64,000 nucleotides of DNA from Vibrio chagasii (GTDB lineage Bacteria; Pseudomonadota; Gammaproteobacteria; Enterobacterales; Vibrionaceae). Of the stretch, positions 26,290 to 37,091 are shown one piece after another. Under the pieces are notes generated by a model. It did no database searches. It worked only from the letters and a program-made list of their open reading frames with translations, and had not been told where the DNA came from. Where the stretch lies: positions 62,001 through 126,000 of the forward strand of contig NZ_AP025465.1 of NCBI RefSeq assembly GCF_024347355.1. Direction: 5' to 3'. Position 1 is the first letter of the stretch, and every line of letters starts with the position of its first letter. The position numbers and the translations under genes are program-made.

Positions 26290-27920
26290 CCCCAACAGAA
26301 CTGAAACGTCTTTATCATATTATCAAGGTACAGTTGGAATATGGCCTTGATGAACTGATGCCAGAGCACCAATTGACCAAAGCGCCTTTGTTGGCGAGAA
26401 AGTCACTGTTTTGGATTAAGAACAAGCACAAAGATAAAGAGTTAGGGCATCGTCTACGCTTGGCTTTGCAAGAGCTAGGGCCAGTGTGGATTAAGTTTGG
26501 ACAGATGATGTCGACACGTCGTGATCTGTTCCCCCCTCATATCGCTGATCAGTTGGCACTTTTACAAGACCAAGTGGCGCCGTTTGATGGTGAATCGGCT
26601 AAGCAAGATATGGAGAAGGCTCTGGGTGGCAGTTTAGATAACTGGTTTACCGACTTTGATATTGAACCACTTGCTTCAGCGTCCATCGCTCAGGTGCATA
26701 CTGCGAAGTTAAAAGAGAACGGCCGAGAGGTGGTTCTGAAGGTAATTCGACCAGATATTCGCCCGGTGATTGATGCAGATCTAAAACTGATGCATCGAAT
26801 GGCGAGTATAGTCGCTAAGTCACTTCCTGAAGCACGTCGTTTAAGACCGGTTGAGGTGGTTCATGAGTACGAAAAAACCTTAATTGATGAATTGGACCTA
26901 CGCCGAGAGGCTGCAAATGCCATTCAACTGCGTCGTAATTTTGAAGGCAGTGAAGAGTTATACGTTCCTGAGGTGATTCCTGATTTAAGCAGCGAAACCT
27001 TGATGGTGTCAGAGCGTATTTATGGTATTCAAGTGTCGGATGTCGAGACTTTGAAAGCCAACGGCACCAATATGAAATTGCTGTCGGAACGTGGTGTGAC
27101 GGTATTCTTCACCCAGGTATTCCGAGACAGTTTTTTCCATGCAGACATGCACCCGGGCAACGTATTCGTTAACCCAGATAACCCAGATAATCCTCAATGG
27201 ATTGGTCTCGATTGTGGCATTGTCGGCACGTTAAGCAGCGAAGATAAACGTTATTTAGCGGAAAACCTGCTGGCTTTCTTCAACCGAGATTATCGTAAAG
27301 TTGCAGAGCTGCACGTTGATTCGGGCTGGGTACCTCATGATACCAACGTTAATGACTTCGAGTTCGCGATCCGCATGGTGTGTGAGCCGATTTTTGCCAA
27401 GCCACTCGGTGAGATCTCATTTGGTCATGTGTTGCTAAACTTATTTAATACAGCAAGGCGTTTCAACATGGAGGTTCAGCCTCAGTTGGTACTGCTAGAA
27501 AAGACCTTGTTGTATGTTGAAGGGTTAGGTCGTCAGTTGTATCCACAACTCGATTTGTGGGAAACCGCAAAGCCTTTCCTTGAAACTTGGATGATGAATC
27601 AGGTGGGGCCGCAAGCTGTGATTAACGCAGTCAAAGAGCGCGCGCCATTCTGGGCAGAAAAACTGCCAGAGCTGCCAGAGTTACTTTATGACAGCTTGCG
27701 CCAAGGTAAAGCGATGAACCATAGAATGGATCAGCTTTATCAAGGTTACCGAGAGAGTAAGCGTCAGCAAGCAACTGGAAAGTTTTTGTTTGGCGTTGGG
27801 GCCACTTTAGTCGTATGCTCCGCAATATTAGTTTCAAGCCCTTATGAGCAGTTATCTATGGGCTGTGGCATCGCAGGTGTCACATTTTGGCTGCTTAGTT
27901 GGCGAGCTTACCGTCGTTAG
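26286..27920 (+). CDS. ubiB: UbiB atypical protein-kinase-like ATPase for ubiquinone synthesis
   Basis: The 544-residue protein has the family signature K-x-G-Q ([16 protein letters not shown]), the AAS-type nucleotide loop region (ASASIAQVH), ExD motif ([12 protein letters not shown]), HADMHPGN and DCG in place of DFG, then two membrane helices at the end ([16 protein letters not shown] and [14 protein letters not shown]). UbiB is an ATPase of the UbiB/ADCK family required for ubiquinone synthesis. It is not thought to be a conventional kinase. Start overlaps ubiJ; tatA follows after about 50 bases. Confidence 0.96.
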   Translation: MTPTELKRLYHIIKVQLEYGLDELMPEHQLTKAPLLARKSLFWIKNKHKDKELGHRLRLALQELGPVWIKFGQMMSTRRDLFPPHIADQLALLQDQVAPFDGESAKQDMEKALGGSLDNWFTDFDIEPLASASIAQVHTAKLKENGREVVLKVIRPDIRPVIDADLKLMHRMASIVAKSLPEARRLRPVEVVHEYEKTLIDELDLRREAANAIQLRRNFEGSEELYVPEVIPDLSSETLMVSERIYGIQVSDVETLKANGTNMKLLSERGVTVFFTQVFRDSFFHADMHPGNVFVNPDNPDNPQWIGLDCGIVGTLSSEDKRYLAENLLAFFNRDYRKVAELHVDSGWVPHDTNVNDFEFAIRMVCEPIFAKPLGEISFGHVLLNLFNTARRFNMEVQPQLVLLEKTLLYVEGLGRQLYPQLDLWETAKPFLETWMMNQVGPQAVINAVKERAPFWAEKLPELPELLYDSLRQGKAMNHRMDQLYQGYRESKRQQATGKFLFGVGATLVVCSAILVSSPYEQLSMGCGIAGVTFWLLSWRAYRR

Positions 27921-27973
27921 ACAGTAGACTCTCTTTATATTTTTTTGTGTAGACAGACCCGAGGACAATGACA

Positions 27974-28216
27974 ATGGGTGGTATCAGTATTTGGCAACTT
28001 CTAATCATTGCTGTAATTGTAATTTTGCTATTCGGAACAAAGAAACTGCGCGGTATGGGCGGTGACTTAGGTTCAGCGGTTAAAGGCTTCAAGAAAGCAA
28101 TGAGCGATGATGAAAAGCCTGCAGATCAGAAAGATGCAGACTTCGAACCAAAGAATATTGAACAGCAGAAGACAGAAGCGACTGCTGAAACAAAGAAAGA
28201 CAAAGAGCAGGCGTAA
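27974..28216 (+). CDS. tatA: Twin-arginine translocase subunit TatA
   Basis: TatA forms the protein-conducting assembly of the Tat pathway, which exports folded proteins. The 80-residue protein has an N-terminal membrane helix ([22 protein letters not shown]), the FGTKKLR hinge, an amphipathic helix ([11 protein letters not shown]) and an acidic disordered tail. The ATG at 27974 gives the usual MGGISIW start, and GAGG is 9 bases upstream. The ATG at 27968 is too close to that site. Confidence 0.96.
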   Translation: MGGISIWQLLIIAVIVILLFGTKKLRGMGGDLGSAVKGFKKAMSDDEKPADQKDADFEPKNIEQQKTEATAETKKDKEQA

Positions 28217-28219
28217 ATC

Positions 28220-28627
28220 GTGTTTGATATCGGTTTTTGGGAACTGGTATTAATATCTGTCGTTGGGTTAGTGGTTTTAGGGCCTGAGCGTTTGCCTGTG
28301 GCAATTCGTAGTGTATCCAAGTTTGTGGGTGCGGCGAAAAGTATGGCAAACAGTGTGAAAGATGAACTTTCTCACGAGCTTAAGGTACAAGAGCTACAAG
28401 AAAATCTACGCAAGGCGGAACAAATGGGTATGGAAGATTTATCTCCAGACCTTAAAGCGTCAGTCGATGAACTAAAGCAGGCCGCTGCTGAAGTTCAACG
28501 TCCATACGCTAAGCCTGAGTCTGATAAGCCGAGTGAGACTACACCTAGTGTCACGGAAACTGTCGAATCTGAAACCATTCAGGTAAACAGTGAAGCTTCA
28601 GCACCGTCAGATAAAAAAGCCGAATAG
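28220..28627 (+). CDS. tatB: Twin-arginine translocase subunit TatB
   Basis: The 135-residue protein starts at GTG 28220, three bases after tatA ends. It shows [26 protein letters not shown], the TatB membrane helix and LGPERLP hinge, then a long amphipathic helix and a charged tail. TatB works with TatC to recognise twin-arginine signal peptides. No strong ribosome site separates the genes, so coupling to tatA is likely. Confidence 0.96.
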   Translation: MFDIGFWELVLISVVGLVVLGPERLPVAIRSVSKFVGAAKSMANSVKDELSHELKVQELQENLRKAEQMGMEDLSPDLKASVDELKQAAAEVQRPYAKPESDKPSETTPSVTETVESETIQVNSEASAPSDKKAE

Positions 28628-28693
28628 TCTCGCAAGGAGGGGTCGCCAGATATACGCGGCTCCTTTTCGATCTTCCTGTTTAAGAGGTTTGAA

Positions 28694-29449
28694 ATGTCTT
28701 CGACTGAGCAGACACAGCCTTTAATTAGCCATCTTCTAGAACTCCGTAATCGACTACTACGCTCGATTCTCGCCGTTCTAGTGGTGTTTATCGGGCTAAT
28801 TTATTTTGCTAATGATATTTATGAATTCGTATCCGCACCTTTAGTAGATCGTCTACCTGAAGGGGCGACGATGATCGCAACCGATGTTGCATCGCCATTT
28901 TTCACACCTTTAAAACTAACGTTAATTTCCGCAGTGTTTGTCGCGGTACCGTTTATTTTGTATCAGGTGTGGGCTTTTGTGGCTCCGGGTTTGTACAAGC
29001 ATGAGAAGCGCTTGATCATGCCACTTTTGGCTTCAAGTTCTCTGCTGTTTTACTGTGGTGTGGCGTTTGCTTACTTCGTGGTATTCCCGTTGGTATTCAG
29101 CTTCTTTACGGCTATCTCGTTAGGGCAGGTAGAGTTTGCGACGGACATATCGAGTTATCTTGATTTTGTACTCGCACTGTTCTTTGCTTTTGGTATTGCC
29201 TTTGAAGTACCAGTGGCGATTATCTTATTGTGCTGGACGGGTGCAACGACACCTAAAGCGCTAGCTGAGAAGCGCCCTTACATTGTCGTGGGTGCTTTTA
29301 TTATCGGTATGATGCTGACACCGCCAGATATGATTTCTCAAACACTGTTAGCGGTTCCAATGTGTATCCTGTTTGAGATCGGTCTGTTCTTCGCTCGCTT
29401 CTATGTGCGCAAGCCAGATGGCGACGAAGAGGAAGAAGCAGAATCTTAA
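28694..29449 (+). CDS. tatC: Twin-arginine translocase subunit TatC
   Basis: The 251-residue protein begins with the TatC signature for twin-arginine recognition ([15 protein letters not shown]) and has six membrane helices. Key segments are [28 protein letters not shown], and a late [15 protein letters not shown]. An acidic tail ([10 protein letters not shown]) is unusual only in its charge. AAGAGG precedes the ATG. It ends the ubiE-tatC run, followed by a strong terminator. Confidence 0.97.
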   Translation: MSSTEQTQPLISHLLELRNRLLRSILAVLVVFIGLIYFANDIYEFVSAPLVDRLPEGATMIATDVASPFFTPLKLTLISAVFVAVPFILYQVWAFVAPGLYKHEKRLIMPLLASSSLLFYCGVAFAYFVVFPLVFSFFTAISLGQVEFATDISSYLDFVLALFFAFGIAFEVPVAIILLCWTGATTPKALAEKRPYIVVGAFIIGMMLTPPDMISQTLLAVPMCILFEIGLFFARFYVRKPDGDEEEEAES

Positions 29450-29476
29450 CTTAGAGTTTGTAGTAAAAACTAGAAT

Positions 29477-29505
29477 AAAAAAAGCGGCCCTAGGCCGCTT
29501 TTTTT
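29477..29505. terminator. Bidirectional terminator after tatC
   Basis: A perfect 13-bp stem (seven A bases plus GCGGCC paired with GGCCGC plus seven T bases) with a 3-base loop serves tatC on plus and the small ORF at 29517 on minus. Confidence 0.9.
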
Positions 29506-29516
29506 ATTCTTCTTCG

Positions 29517-29633
29517 TTATCGAATTTTCAACTGATAGCCACAGTTCTGACATACATAGAGCTCTTTAATGCCCAAGATTTTATGCCATAGAGTTCGATG
29601 CTGACGTTGTAAGTATTGTGAGTGGTCACACAT
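29517..29633 (-). CDS. Predicted 38-residue zinc-ribbon-like small protein
   Basis: The minus-strand frame from ATG 29633 encodes 38 residues: MCDHSQYLQRQHRTLWHKI, then GIKELYVCQNCGYQLKIR. CQNCG looks like half of a zinc ribbon. Cys2 with His4 could provide the other ligands. GAGG lies 9 bases before the ATG and a strong terminator lies 12 bases after the stop, so it has the parts of a complete gene. It lies between convergent tatC and downstream of tatD on the same strand. Function is unknown. Reality is likely but needs conservation data. Confidence 0.6.
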   Translation of the reverse strand: MCDHSQYLQRQHRTLWHKILGIKELYVCQNCGYQLKIR

Positions 29634-29734
29634 TATTAACTACCTCTATATGCAGGTGGTTGATAATATACAGGTAGTCCTTTTTTAACAAATGAATTTA
29701 GTTGAAAACAATAGAAATTGGTTATCCAAATTAT

Positions 29735-30496
29735 TTATAACTTAAACAATGATTTAGCATTGGCTGTTGTGATCTTTTCAACTTCTTCTAAAGTGATGCC
29801 TCGTAGGTCTGCAATACGCTTGGCGACCAGCTCTGTGTAGGCTGGTTCATTGCGTTTACCACGGTTTGGCGCTGGCGCTAGGTAAGGGCAGTCCGTTTCT
29901 AAGATAACGTAGTCCATATCTAGGTGTGGAATGACCTTATCCATACCTGAATTCTTAAAGGTCGAAACACCACCTAAACCAAGGTGGAAGCCGAGCGCAT
30001 TGATAGCTTGAGCTTCTTCTAGACTGCTGCCAAAGCAGTGAAATACACCACGTAAGCTGCCATCTTGCTCTTGTTTTAGCAGAGTCAGAGTCTCTTCTAT
30101 TGAATCTCGAGTGTGGATTACCACCGGTAGGTCGAGTTCCTTTGCCCATTGCAGTTGGGTAACGAAAGCCATCTCTTGTTCGGCTTTAAAGGTTTTATCC
30201 CAGTAGAGATCGATACCGATTTCACCCACCGCGATAAAGTCGCGTTTATCGAACCAAGCGCGAATGGTCTTTAGCGTTTCTTCAATATTTCCATCAACAT
30301 AACAAGGGTGTAAGCCCATCATTGAACGACATACTTCCGGAAATTGAGCTTCCGTTGCCAGCATTGGCTCGATAGATTCTAGGTCGATGTTTGGTAGTAG
30401 AATTGTATCAATACCTTGAGCCAGTGCGCGCTGCACCACTTGTTCGCGGTCTTCATCGAATTCGCTAGCGTAAATATGAGCATGGGTGTCGATCAT
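29735..30496 (-). CDS. TatD-family metal-dependent hydrolase
   Basis: The 253-residue TIM-barrel protein has the metal ligands HAH near the N-terminus (DTHAHI), GEIGID(L)YWD, VIHTRD, FHCFGSS and ETDCPYLAP. The family includes 3'-5' exonucleases and D-aminoacyl-type DNases; E. coli has three paralogues (TatD, YcfH, YjjV). In several bacteria it follows tatABC, but here it is on the opposite strand and separated by the small zinc-ribbon ORF. I leave the symbol blank because the paralogue is not certain. Confidence 0.9.
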   Translation of the reverse strand: MIDTHAHIYASEFDEDREQVVQRALAQGIDTILLPNIDLESIEPMLATEAQFPEVCRSMMGLHPCYVDGNIEETLKTIRAWFDKRDFIAVGEIGIDLYWDKTFKAEQEMAFVTQLQWAKELDLPVVIHTRDSIEETLTLLKQEQDGSLRGVFHCFGSSLEEAQAINALGFHLGLGGVSTFKNSGMDKVIPHLDMDYVILETDCPYLAPAPNRGKRNEPAYTELVAKRIADLRGITLEEVEKITTANAKSLFKL

Positions 30497-30653
30497 TGTT
30501 TTGTCCTGAATGCGGTCTTTACTGAGTTGCCATGAGTATACGGCAGTGTGAGGAGAAGGTCATTTTTTGCCATTTCTCCCTGTTTTTGAGTGGGTTTTAT
30601 ATTTTACTGCTAGCGTCCTGAGCCATCAGTGATATGCTTTTGCCTGTATTTAG

Positions 30654-31748
<1,095 letters not shown>

Positions 31749-31777
31749 CGATTTTAGGTTAAGCCAAAAGAGTATTT

Positions 31778-31805
31778 AAAGGGTTGGCCTTCGTGCCAAC
31801 CCTTT
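31778..31805 (+). terminator. Terminator-like hairpin downstream of hemB
   Basis: AAAGGGTTGGC and GCCAACCCTTT form an 11-bp perfect stem with loop CTTCGT. The T-tail is short, so some transcription into the GNAT gene (start 31826) is possible. Confidence 0.75.
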
Positions 31806-31825
31806 CGTTTATTAGGGTGGAAAGT

Positions 31826-32260
31826 ATGTCAGTCATCGTACGTGAAGGCTCGCTGGAAGAAGTGGTTTCGGTTGTTGAGCAGATTAACGAGTTTGCTCAA
31901 AAAGAGAGTGTGGCTTCTCTTTCGCAACGCTTATCAGGCAAGAAGAGTTTGATTTTAGTCGCGGAAGAAGCGGGTGTGCTACTGGGTTTTAAGATCGGCT
32001 ATGAATTGGAACCGAACACTTTTTACAGTTGGTTTGGTGGCGTATCGCCGCTTGCGAGAAACAAAGGAGTCGCACAGGCTCAATTAGATGTTCAGGAGCA
32101 GCGGGTGAAACAGCAAGGCTACCAACAACTCAAAGTGAAATCGCGTAATCAGTTTCCTGCCATGTTACGTCTACTATTGAGGAATGGTTATCAGATCGAA
32201 AAACTGGAAGAAAAAGAGGATATTCGAGAACATCGCATTCACTTCGTAAAGCAGCTATAG
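31826..32260 (+). CDS. GNAT-family N-acetyltransferase
   Basis: The 144-residue protein has the GNAT fold. Strand SLILVAEEAGVLLGFKIGYEL leads to the acetyl-CoA loop region SPLARNKGVAQAQLDVQEQ (R-x-x-G-x-A type), then QLKVKSRNQFPAMLRLLLRNGYQI. The start at ATG 31826 has GGTGGAAAG upstream. A longer frame from 31784 runs through the hemB terminator and was rejected. The substrate is unknown. Confidence 0.8.
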   Translation: MSVIVREGSLEEVVSVVEQINEFAQKESVASLSQRLSGKKSLILVAEEAGVLLGFKIGYELEPNTFYSWFGGVSPLARNKGVAQAQLDVQEQRVKQQGYQQLKVKSRNQFPAMLRLLLRNGYQIEKLEEKEDIREHRIHFVKQL

Positions 32261-32334
32261 GTTTAATCAACGCGTTGCAGTCGTAGCATTAATCAGTCAA
32301 TTAAAATTAAATGAGATTTATTATCATTTAGTGG

Positions 32335-32362
32335 TTGACTATTAAATGATAATCATTATTAT
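32335..32362 (+). promoter_or_regulatory. ryhB promoter with overlapping Fur box
   Basis: TTGACT (32335-32340) and TATTAT (32357-32362) are 16 bases apart. Between and over them lies TTAAATGATAATCATTATT (32342-32360), which matches the Fur consensus GATAATGATAATCATTATC at 15 of 19 positions. Fe-Fur bound here would block the promoter, as is known for ryhB. Confidence 0.88.
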
Positions 32363-32369
32363 TAAACCT

Positions 32370-32589
32370 GTCTTAGGGAATGAGGAAATGTTCACAAGGA
32401 TGTTAAGTAATCAAGTATCAACTTGGTTACCCAACAGAATTCTCGCGAACTTATACTAAGTTCTTTTTGACACGACATTGCTCACATTGCTTCCAGTGTA
32501 ATTTATAGCTTTTAGGTAAAGCTGTGGTATTCAATTTGAATGGCTTTACCGGTTTTTGCTAGGCGACATCTTCGGGTGTCGCTTTTTTT
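32370..32589 (+). ncRNA. ryhB: RyhB iron-responsive small RNA
   Basis: The core CACGACATTGCTCACATTG, continuing CTTCCAGT (32471-32497), is nearly identical to the target-pairing part of E. coli RyhB. A hairpin GCGACATC-TTCG-GGTGTCGC with a T-run (32563-32589) ends the RNA. The start is estimated from the promoter. The resulting length, about 220 bases, fits the long Vibrio form (E. coli RyhB is 90). When iron is scarce Fur releases the promoter and RyhB, with Hfq, represses mRNAs of iron-using proteins. The 5' extension of about 100 bases contains a possible 23-codon ORF. It lies upstream of polA. Confidence 0.93.
32388..32459 (+). CDS. Possible 23-residue peptide in the RyhB 5' extension
   Basis: ATG 32388 opens a frame of 23 codons (MFTRMLSNQVSTWLPNRI and on to ANLY), ending 11 bases before the RyhB pairing core. 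AGGG lies 9 bases before the ATG; a second GAGG is too close to work. Dual-function RNAs such as SgrS/SgrT have this layout. Short frames arise easily by chance, so this is only a candidate. Confidence 0.35.
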   Translation: MFTRMLSNQVSTWLPNRILANLY

Positions 32590-32961
32590 ATGTCTACCAT
32601 TTCAACAGGACGCATATTTAGTAGCACGTATTTTTATGAATAAAACGCCATCAGCATTCTTTTCCACAACGTAAGATCTTAAAAAGATCGTTGATCATCT
32701 GTTCGATCTGTAAATTTTTACTTTATTTTCAATGGTTTGTTTGTGTTTTTTGCTTTGTTTGCCTTAGTTCTCAACAGGGTGGATAAATAATATAAACAGA
32801 GTTATCCACAGAACACCTGTGTCTAAGAACAAAAAATAACAACAAATTGATTATATCGAACACAACCGAGTGAACGGATACGGATCGACAACGTGGAATC
32901 CAACCAACAGACGTGGCATTCTTAACAGATAATTTCTGTACTTACTGGATACACAAACATT
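32590..32961 (+). promoter_or_regulatory. polA upstream region with DnaA boxes and clustered GATC sites
   Basis: This 372-base region holds a perfect DnaA box TTATCCACA (32802-32810), a one-mismatch box on the other strand (GGTGGATAA, 32778-32786) and another one-mismatch box (TTTTCCACA, 32660-32668). Four GATC sites fall within 34 bases (32675-32708). The stretch between is very T-rich. The polA promoter must lie here. The arrangement suggests control by DnaA or Dam methylation. It is not the chromosomal origin by gene context. Confidence 0.5.
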
Positions 32962-35760
32962 ATGGCTCGTATTCCTGATAATCCATTGATTCTGATCGAT
33001 GGCTCTTCTTACTTATATCGCGCGTTTCATGCTTACCCTGGCACCATGAGCAATGGTGATATCCCGACTAACGCGGTTTACGGTGTAGTTAACATGCTGC
33101 GCAGCATGATGCGTCAATTTGCTTCTGATCGTATTGCGGTGATTTTTGATGCGAAAGGAAAGACGTTCCGTGATGACATGTACCCAGAGTACAAGGCTAA
33201 TCGTCCACCTATGCCGGATGATCTGCGTTGTCAAATCGAACCCTTGCACAACGTGATTCGTGCTATGGGTCTGCCACTTATCTCTATCCCTGGCGTTGAA
33301 GCGGATGACGTGATCGGTACGCTGGCTTCGCAAGCATCTAAAGCGGGCATGCCGGTTTTGATCAGCACGGGCGATAAAGATATGGCCCAACTGGTTGATG
33401 ACAACGTTACTTTGATTAACACCATGACTAACGTAGTGATGGATCGCGAAGGCGTTATCGAGAAGTTTGGCATCCCACCTGAGCTTATCATCGACTACCT
33501 GGCGCTGATGGGCGATAAAGTGGATAACATTCCTGGCGTACCAGGTGTCGGTGACAAAACAGCAACTGCTCTACTGCAAGGCATTGGTAGCATCGAGAAG
33601 TTGTACCAAAACCTAGATGATATTGCTGCGCTTGGTTTCCGTGGTTCTAAGACGATGGCTAAGAAGCTTATCGACAACAAAGATAACGCTGAAATGTCTT
33701 ACCAACTGGCGACGATTAAGCTGGATGTTGAGCTTGAAGAGACGCCAGAATCACTCGTAAAAACGCAACCAAATACCGATGAGCTGATTAAGCTATATGG
33801 TCAACTGGTCTTCAAATCTTGGCTGAATGAGCTTCTTGAGGGCGGTACTGGCGTTGTTGAAGCTGATGAGCAATCTGGAGCCGTACGCAGCAGTGGCACA
33901 TCGGCAACCTCAACCGTTGAGATGAACACTTCAGCAGTGACGATTGATCGTAGCAAATACGAAACCATTCTTGATGAAGATACTTTCAACGCTTGGCTAG
34001 AAAAGCTGAAAGCGGCAGAGGTGTTTGCTTTTGATACTGAGACAGACAGCCTAGATTACATGGTGGCTAACCTGGTTGGCCTATCGTTCGCAACAGAAGA
34101 AGGTGTTGCTGCTTACGTACCGGTTGCTCATGACTACCTAGACGCACCACAACAGCTGGATCGTGATTGGGTACTAGAACAGCTTAAGCCGATTCTTGAA
34201 GATGATGCACAAGCTAAAGTGGGTCAGAACCTCAAATACGATATGAGCGTTTTAGCGCGCTACGGTATTGAGATGAAAGGCATTAAGCATGACACCATGC
34301 TCGCTTCTTACGTTTTCAATAGCGTTGGCGGTAAGCATGATATGGACAGCTTGGCGTTGCGTTTTCTACAACACAGCTGCATCTCATTCGAGCAGATTGC
34401 AGGTAAAGGTAAGAAACAACTGACGTTCAATCAGATTGAGCTGGGTGAAGCGTCTCCATATGCGGCTGAAGATGCTGACGTAACACTGCGTCTGCATAAC
34501 CGATTAATGGAAAACATCGAACAAGACGAAAAGCTAAAAGCGATTTATGAAGAGATCGAAGTACCGCTGATTCCAGTCATGTCTCGCATTGAACGTACCG
34601 GTGTATTCGTCGATGACATGTTGTTAGGCGCACAGTCACAAGAGATTGCGGTTCGTCTTGATGAGTTAGAGCAAAAAGCTTACGAGATTGCAGAGCAAGA
34701 GTTCAACATGAACTCGCCGAAACAGCTGCAAGCGATTCTGTTCGAGAAAATGGGCCTGCCTGTTATCAAGAAAACGCCATCTGGTTCGCCTTCAACTAAT
34801 GAAGAAGTACTACAGGAGCTGGCACTAGATTACCCGCTACCTAAGTTGATCATTGAGTATCGTGGTCTGGCGAAGTTGAAGTCTACTTACACTGACAAAC
34901 TACCGAAGATGATCAATGCAGAAACGGGTCGTGTTCACACCTCGTATCATCAAGCGGTAACGGCGACAGGTCGTTTGTCTTCGACCGATCCAAACCTACA
35001 GAACATCCCAATTCGTAATGAAGAAGGCCGTCGTATCCGCCAAGCATTCGTTGCACAGCATGGCTGGAAGATTCTAGCGGTCGATTACTCTCAAATTGAA
35101 TTGCGTATCATGGCGCACCTATCGGGTGATAAAGCGCTTCTGGAAGCTTTCCAACAAGGCAAAGATATCCACGCGGCAACCGCAGCTGAGATCATTGGCG
35201 TTAATATTGAGGATGTGACTTCTGAGCAACGTCGTCGTGCTAAAGCGGTTAACTTCGGTCTTATTTACGGCATGAGTGCTTTTGGTTTGGCTAAGCAGCT
35301 AGGTATTCCTCGTGGTGAAGCACAGCACTACATGGATACTTACTTCGAGCGTTACCCTGGTGTGATGCAGTACATGGAAGACACACGCAGCGCAGCTTCA
35401 GAGCAGGGCTTCGTTGAAACCATTTACGGTCGTCGTCTGCACCTACCTGAAATTCAATCTCGTAATGGCATGCGTCGTAAGGCTGCTGAGCGTGCAGCGA
35501 TCAACGCGCCAATGCAAGGTACAGCCGCAGACATCATTAAGAAAGCGATGCTGTTGGTGGATGAATGGATTCAAGCGGAAGGTGATGGTCGAGTTAAGCT
35601 ATTGATGCAAGTACACGATGAATTGGTATTTGAAGTGGAAGAGTCATCTTTAGCCGAAATTGAAAGTAAAGTACAAGAATTGATGGAATCTGCTGCTGAC
35701 CTAGATGTGCCGCTTGTTGCGGAAGCAGGTCACGGTGACAACTGGGATCAAGCCCACTAA
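32962..35760 (+). CDS. polA: DNA polymerase I
   Basis: The 932-residue enzyme (E. coli 928) fills gaps in repair and removes Okazaki primers. In order it shows the 5'-3' exonuclease domain ([25 protein letters not shown]; helix-hairpin-helix VPGVGDKTA), the 3'-5' exonuclease ([22 protein letters not shown]) and the polymerase domain ([55 protein letters not shown]). All catalytic aspartates are present. It lies between ryhB and spf, as usual in Vibrio. A terminator follows. Confidence 0.98.
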   Translation: MARIPDNPLILIDGSSYLYRAFHAYPGTMSNGDIPTNAVYGVVNMLRSMMRQFASDRIAVIFDAKGKTFRDDMYPEYKANRPPMPDDLRCQIEPLHNVIRAMGLPLISIPGVEADDVIGTLASQASKAGMPVLISTGDKDMAQLVDDNVTLINTMTNVVMDREGVIEKFGIPPELIIDYLALMGDKVDNIPGVPGVGDKTATALLQGIGSIEKLYQNLDDIAALGFRGSKTMAKKLIDNKDNAEMSYQLATIKLDVELEETPESLVKTQPNTDELIKLYGQLVFKSWLNELLEGGTGVVEADEQSGAVRSSGTSATSTVEMNTSAVTIDRSKYETILDEDTFNAWLEKLKAAEVFAFDTETDSLDYMVANLVGLSFATEEGVAAYVPVAHDYLDAPQQLDRDWVLEQLKPILEDDAQAKVGQNLKYDMSVLARYGIEMKGIKHDTMLASYVFNSVGGKHDMDSLALRFLQHSCISFEQIAGKGKKQLTFNQIELGEASPYAAEDADVTLRLHNRLMENIEQDEKLKAIYEEIEVPLIPVMSRIERTGVFVDDMLLGAQSQEIAVRLDELEQKAYEIAEQEFNMNSPKQLQAILFEKMGLPVIKKTPSGSPSTNEEVLQELALDYPLPKLIIEYRGLAKLKSTYTDKLPKMINAETGRVHTSYHQAVTATGRLSSTDPNLQNIPIRNEEGRRIRQAFVAQHGWKILAVDYSQIELRIMAHLSGDKALLEAFQQGKDIHAATAAEIIGVNIEDVTSEQRRRAKAVNFGLIYGMSAFGLAKQLGIPRGEAQHYMDTYFERYPGVMQYMEDTRSAASEQGFVETIYGRRLHLPEIQSRNGMRRKAAERAAINAPMQGTAADIIKKAMLLVDEWIQAEGDGRVKLLMQVHDELVFEVEESSLAEIESKVQELMESAADLDVPLVAEAGHGDNWDQAH

Positions 35761-35793
35761 TCAGTTTTTGACCTTATTGAGCAAATTAGTATG

Positions 35794-35822
35794 AGCCAGT
35801 GCACAAACACTGGCTTTTTTTT
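35794..35822 (+). terminator. Rho-independent terminator of polA
   Basis: AGCCAGTG and CACTGGCT form an 8-bp stem with loop CACAAA, followed by a T-run, 33 bases after the stop codon. Confidence 0.88.
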
Positions 35823-35935
35823 GTCTCAAATAAAGTTCAATCACACAAAGGGTTTAAGTGTTTTAATAAAACATTCATGAAAAAAAACTACAAAAATTGT
35901 TTTCATTTCTGAGCAATTGTTGTACATTAAATCTC

Positions 35936-36040
35936 GTAGGGTACAGAGGTAAGATGTTCTATCTTTCAGACCTTTTGTTTCACGTTATTGGATTAGGCTG
36001 ATTCAGCCGCCCCAGTCAGTATTTGACTGGGGCGTTTTTT
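35936..36040 (+). ncRNA. spf: Spot 42 small RNA
   Basis: The RNA starts GTAGGGTACAGAGGTAAGAT and ends with the hairpin GCCCCAGTCA-GTATT-TGACTGGGGC plus six T bases, almost identical to E. coli Spot 42 (109 bases; here 105). TACATT about 8 bases upstream is a probable -10. In E. coli Spot 42 represses genes for secondary carbon sources and is itself repressed by cAMP-CRP. It lies 175 bases after polA, the conserved location. Confidence 0.97.
35954..36001 (+). CDS. spfP: SpfP-type 15-residue peptide encoded in Spot 42
   Basis: ATG 35954 opens MFYLSDLLFHVIGLG and a stop codon, with AGAGG 7 bases upstream. The E. coli Spot 42 RNA encodes the 15-residue SpfP with almost the same sequence. Of 15 residues only two differ by my recollection of the E. 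coli RNA. The peptide is reported to act on the CRP response in E. coli. Conservation may partly reflect RNA pairing constraints. Confidence 0.65.
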   Translation: MFYLSDLLFHVIGLG

Positions 36041-36267
36041 CTTGTGCGAAAGAAAAATATTTCCACCCCACAGCTCCCCCTGAAAAACGCCTCATTTCTA
36101 GTGCTTTTATTACGCTTTTTACGTGTATTCTTTCTCTCTTTCATTCGTGGTGAATTTGGAATTCAATCAGCATTTGGTAATTTAAATCCACACATAAAAT
36201 GATTGTTTTATCATTTGAAATAACTTTTATTTTACAAGTTGCCGATAAAGGATTGATCGCTCGCGCC
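36041..36267. other. Intergenic stretch after Spot 42
   Basis: These 227 AT-rich bases lie between spf and the stop codon of the membrane protein gene. A 7-bp inverted repeat AAATGAT / ATCATTT is present at 36197-36216. Some Vibrionaceae encode a second small RNA next to spf. I saw no terminator here that would define one. Confidence 0.3.
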
Positions 36268-36867
36268 CTATTTATCAGTGCATTGAGTGGGTGAATGCTC
36301 AATGTAGTCCATGATTTGCTGTTGTTTTTCTGTGCTGTACTTGAGGGCTTCGGCGGTGATCTGTATGGACTGCGCCATTGAGGAGATATTGTTGGTCGCC
36401 TTTACCAAGGTTTGCTGCATAGGCTTCAAGATCAGTAGATAAATCGCGGTTAGGGCGATAATAATCACACCCACAACGGCAACCAACGCGATGATGATTT
36501 TGGTTTGGATATCATCGATCAGCGTTTGGCTTGTTTGCTTAAAGGCGGCGCGTGATTGGTCTAAGGCTTGTGGCAGTTGCTTGAGCGAGGTTTTGGTGGT
36601 GTCGGCGAGTTTGTTAATGCTTTCAACCGTTTGATTAAGCGCCAGTTGTTGCTCGTCGCTAAGGTTAGGGTTATTAACGATGGCCTGCAGCGATTGTGAT
36701 ATTACCTCAAGAGACTCACTCGCATCTTGAGCGTATTTCTCCATACCATCTAAGTCTAAGGTCATATCAACGTTGATCAGCGGAGTTTCTGTTGTGTCTG
36801 CTTCAGAGGCGAACCCTGAAAATGAAACCATTATCAGTGCCATTGTGACTAGGGGTATTTTCCACAT
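36268..36867 (-). CDS. Uncharacterised exported membrane protein with coiled coil
   Basis: The 199-residue protein has a signal peptide (residues 1-20, ending GFA-SEA), a helical, Q/S-rich periplasmic segment (about 40-115), one membrane helix (about 123-149, IIIALVAVVGVIIIALTAIYLLIL) and a C-terminal cytoplasmic helical region. The layout recalls a trimmed chemoreceptor, with a periplasmic sensor, helix and coiled coil, but there is no HAMP or signalling domain. No family was recognised. It is a single gene upstream of spf on the opposite strand, with a promoter region of about 170 bases to the next gene. Confidence 0.72.
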   Translation of the reverse strand: MWKIPLVTMALIMVSFSGFASEADTTETPLINVDMTLDLDGMEKYAQDASESLEVISQSLQAIVNNPNLSDEQQLALNQTVESINKLADTTKTSLKQLPQALDQSRAAFKQTSQTLIDDIQTKIIIALVAVVGVIIIALTAIYLLILKPMQQTLVKATNNISSMAQSIQITAEALKYSTEKQQQIMDYIEHSPTQCTDK

Positions 36868-37091
36868 GAGTGTTCTTTTCTCATTGTACTGTTTATAAAA
36901 GTTTGTCTTTTAGTATGGTTCACTTTTGTTGTTTGTAGCGGGTTTATCTTGCTTTTTATTCTTGGTTTTTGAGTTTAAACCGCTAATTTATAGACAAAAA
37001 AATACCCCACCTATATAAGGCAGGGTATTGATAAGGTGAGATCTGTTGAAGTCGCGATCGATTCGCTATGTGTTCCCTCTATATATAGAGG

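Noticed and set aside
32640..32815. Chromosomal replication origin
   Set aside because: DnaA boxes and GATC sites are present, but the region lacks the AT-rich 13-mers and the mioC/gidA context of Vibrio oriC1. It is reported only as a DnaA-box cluster.
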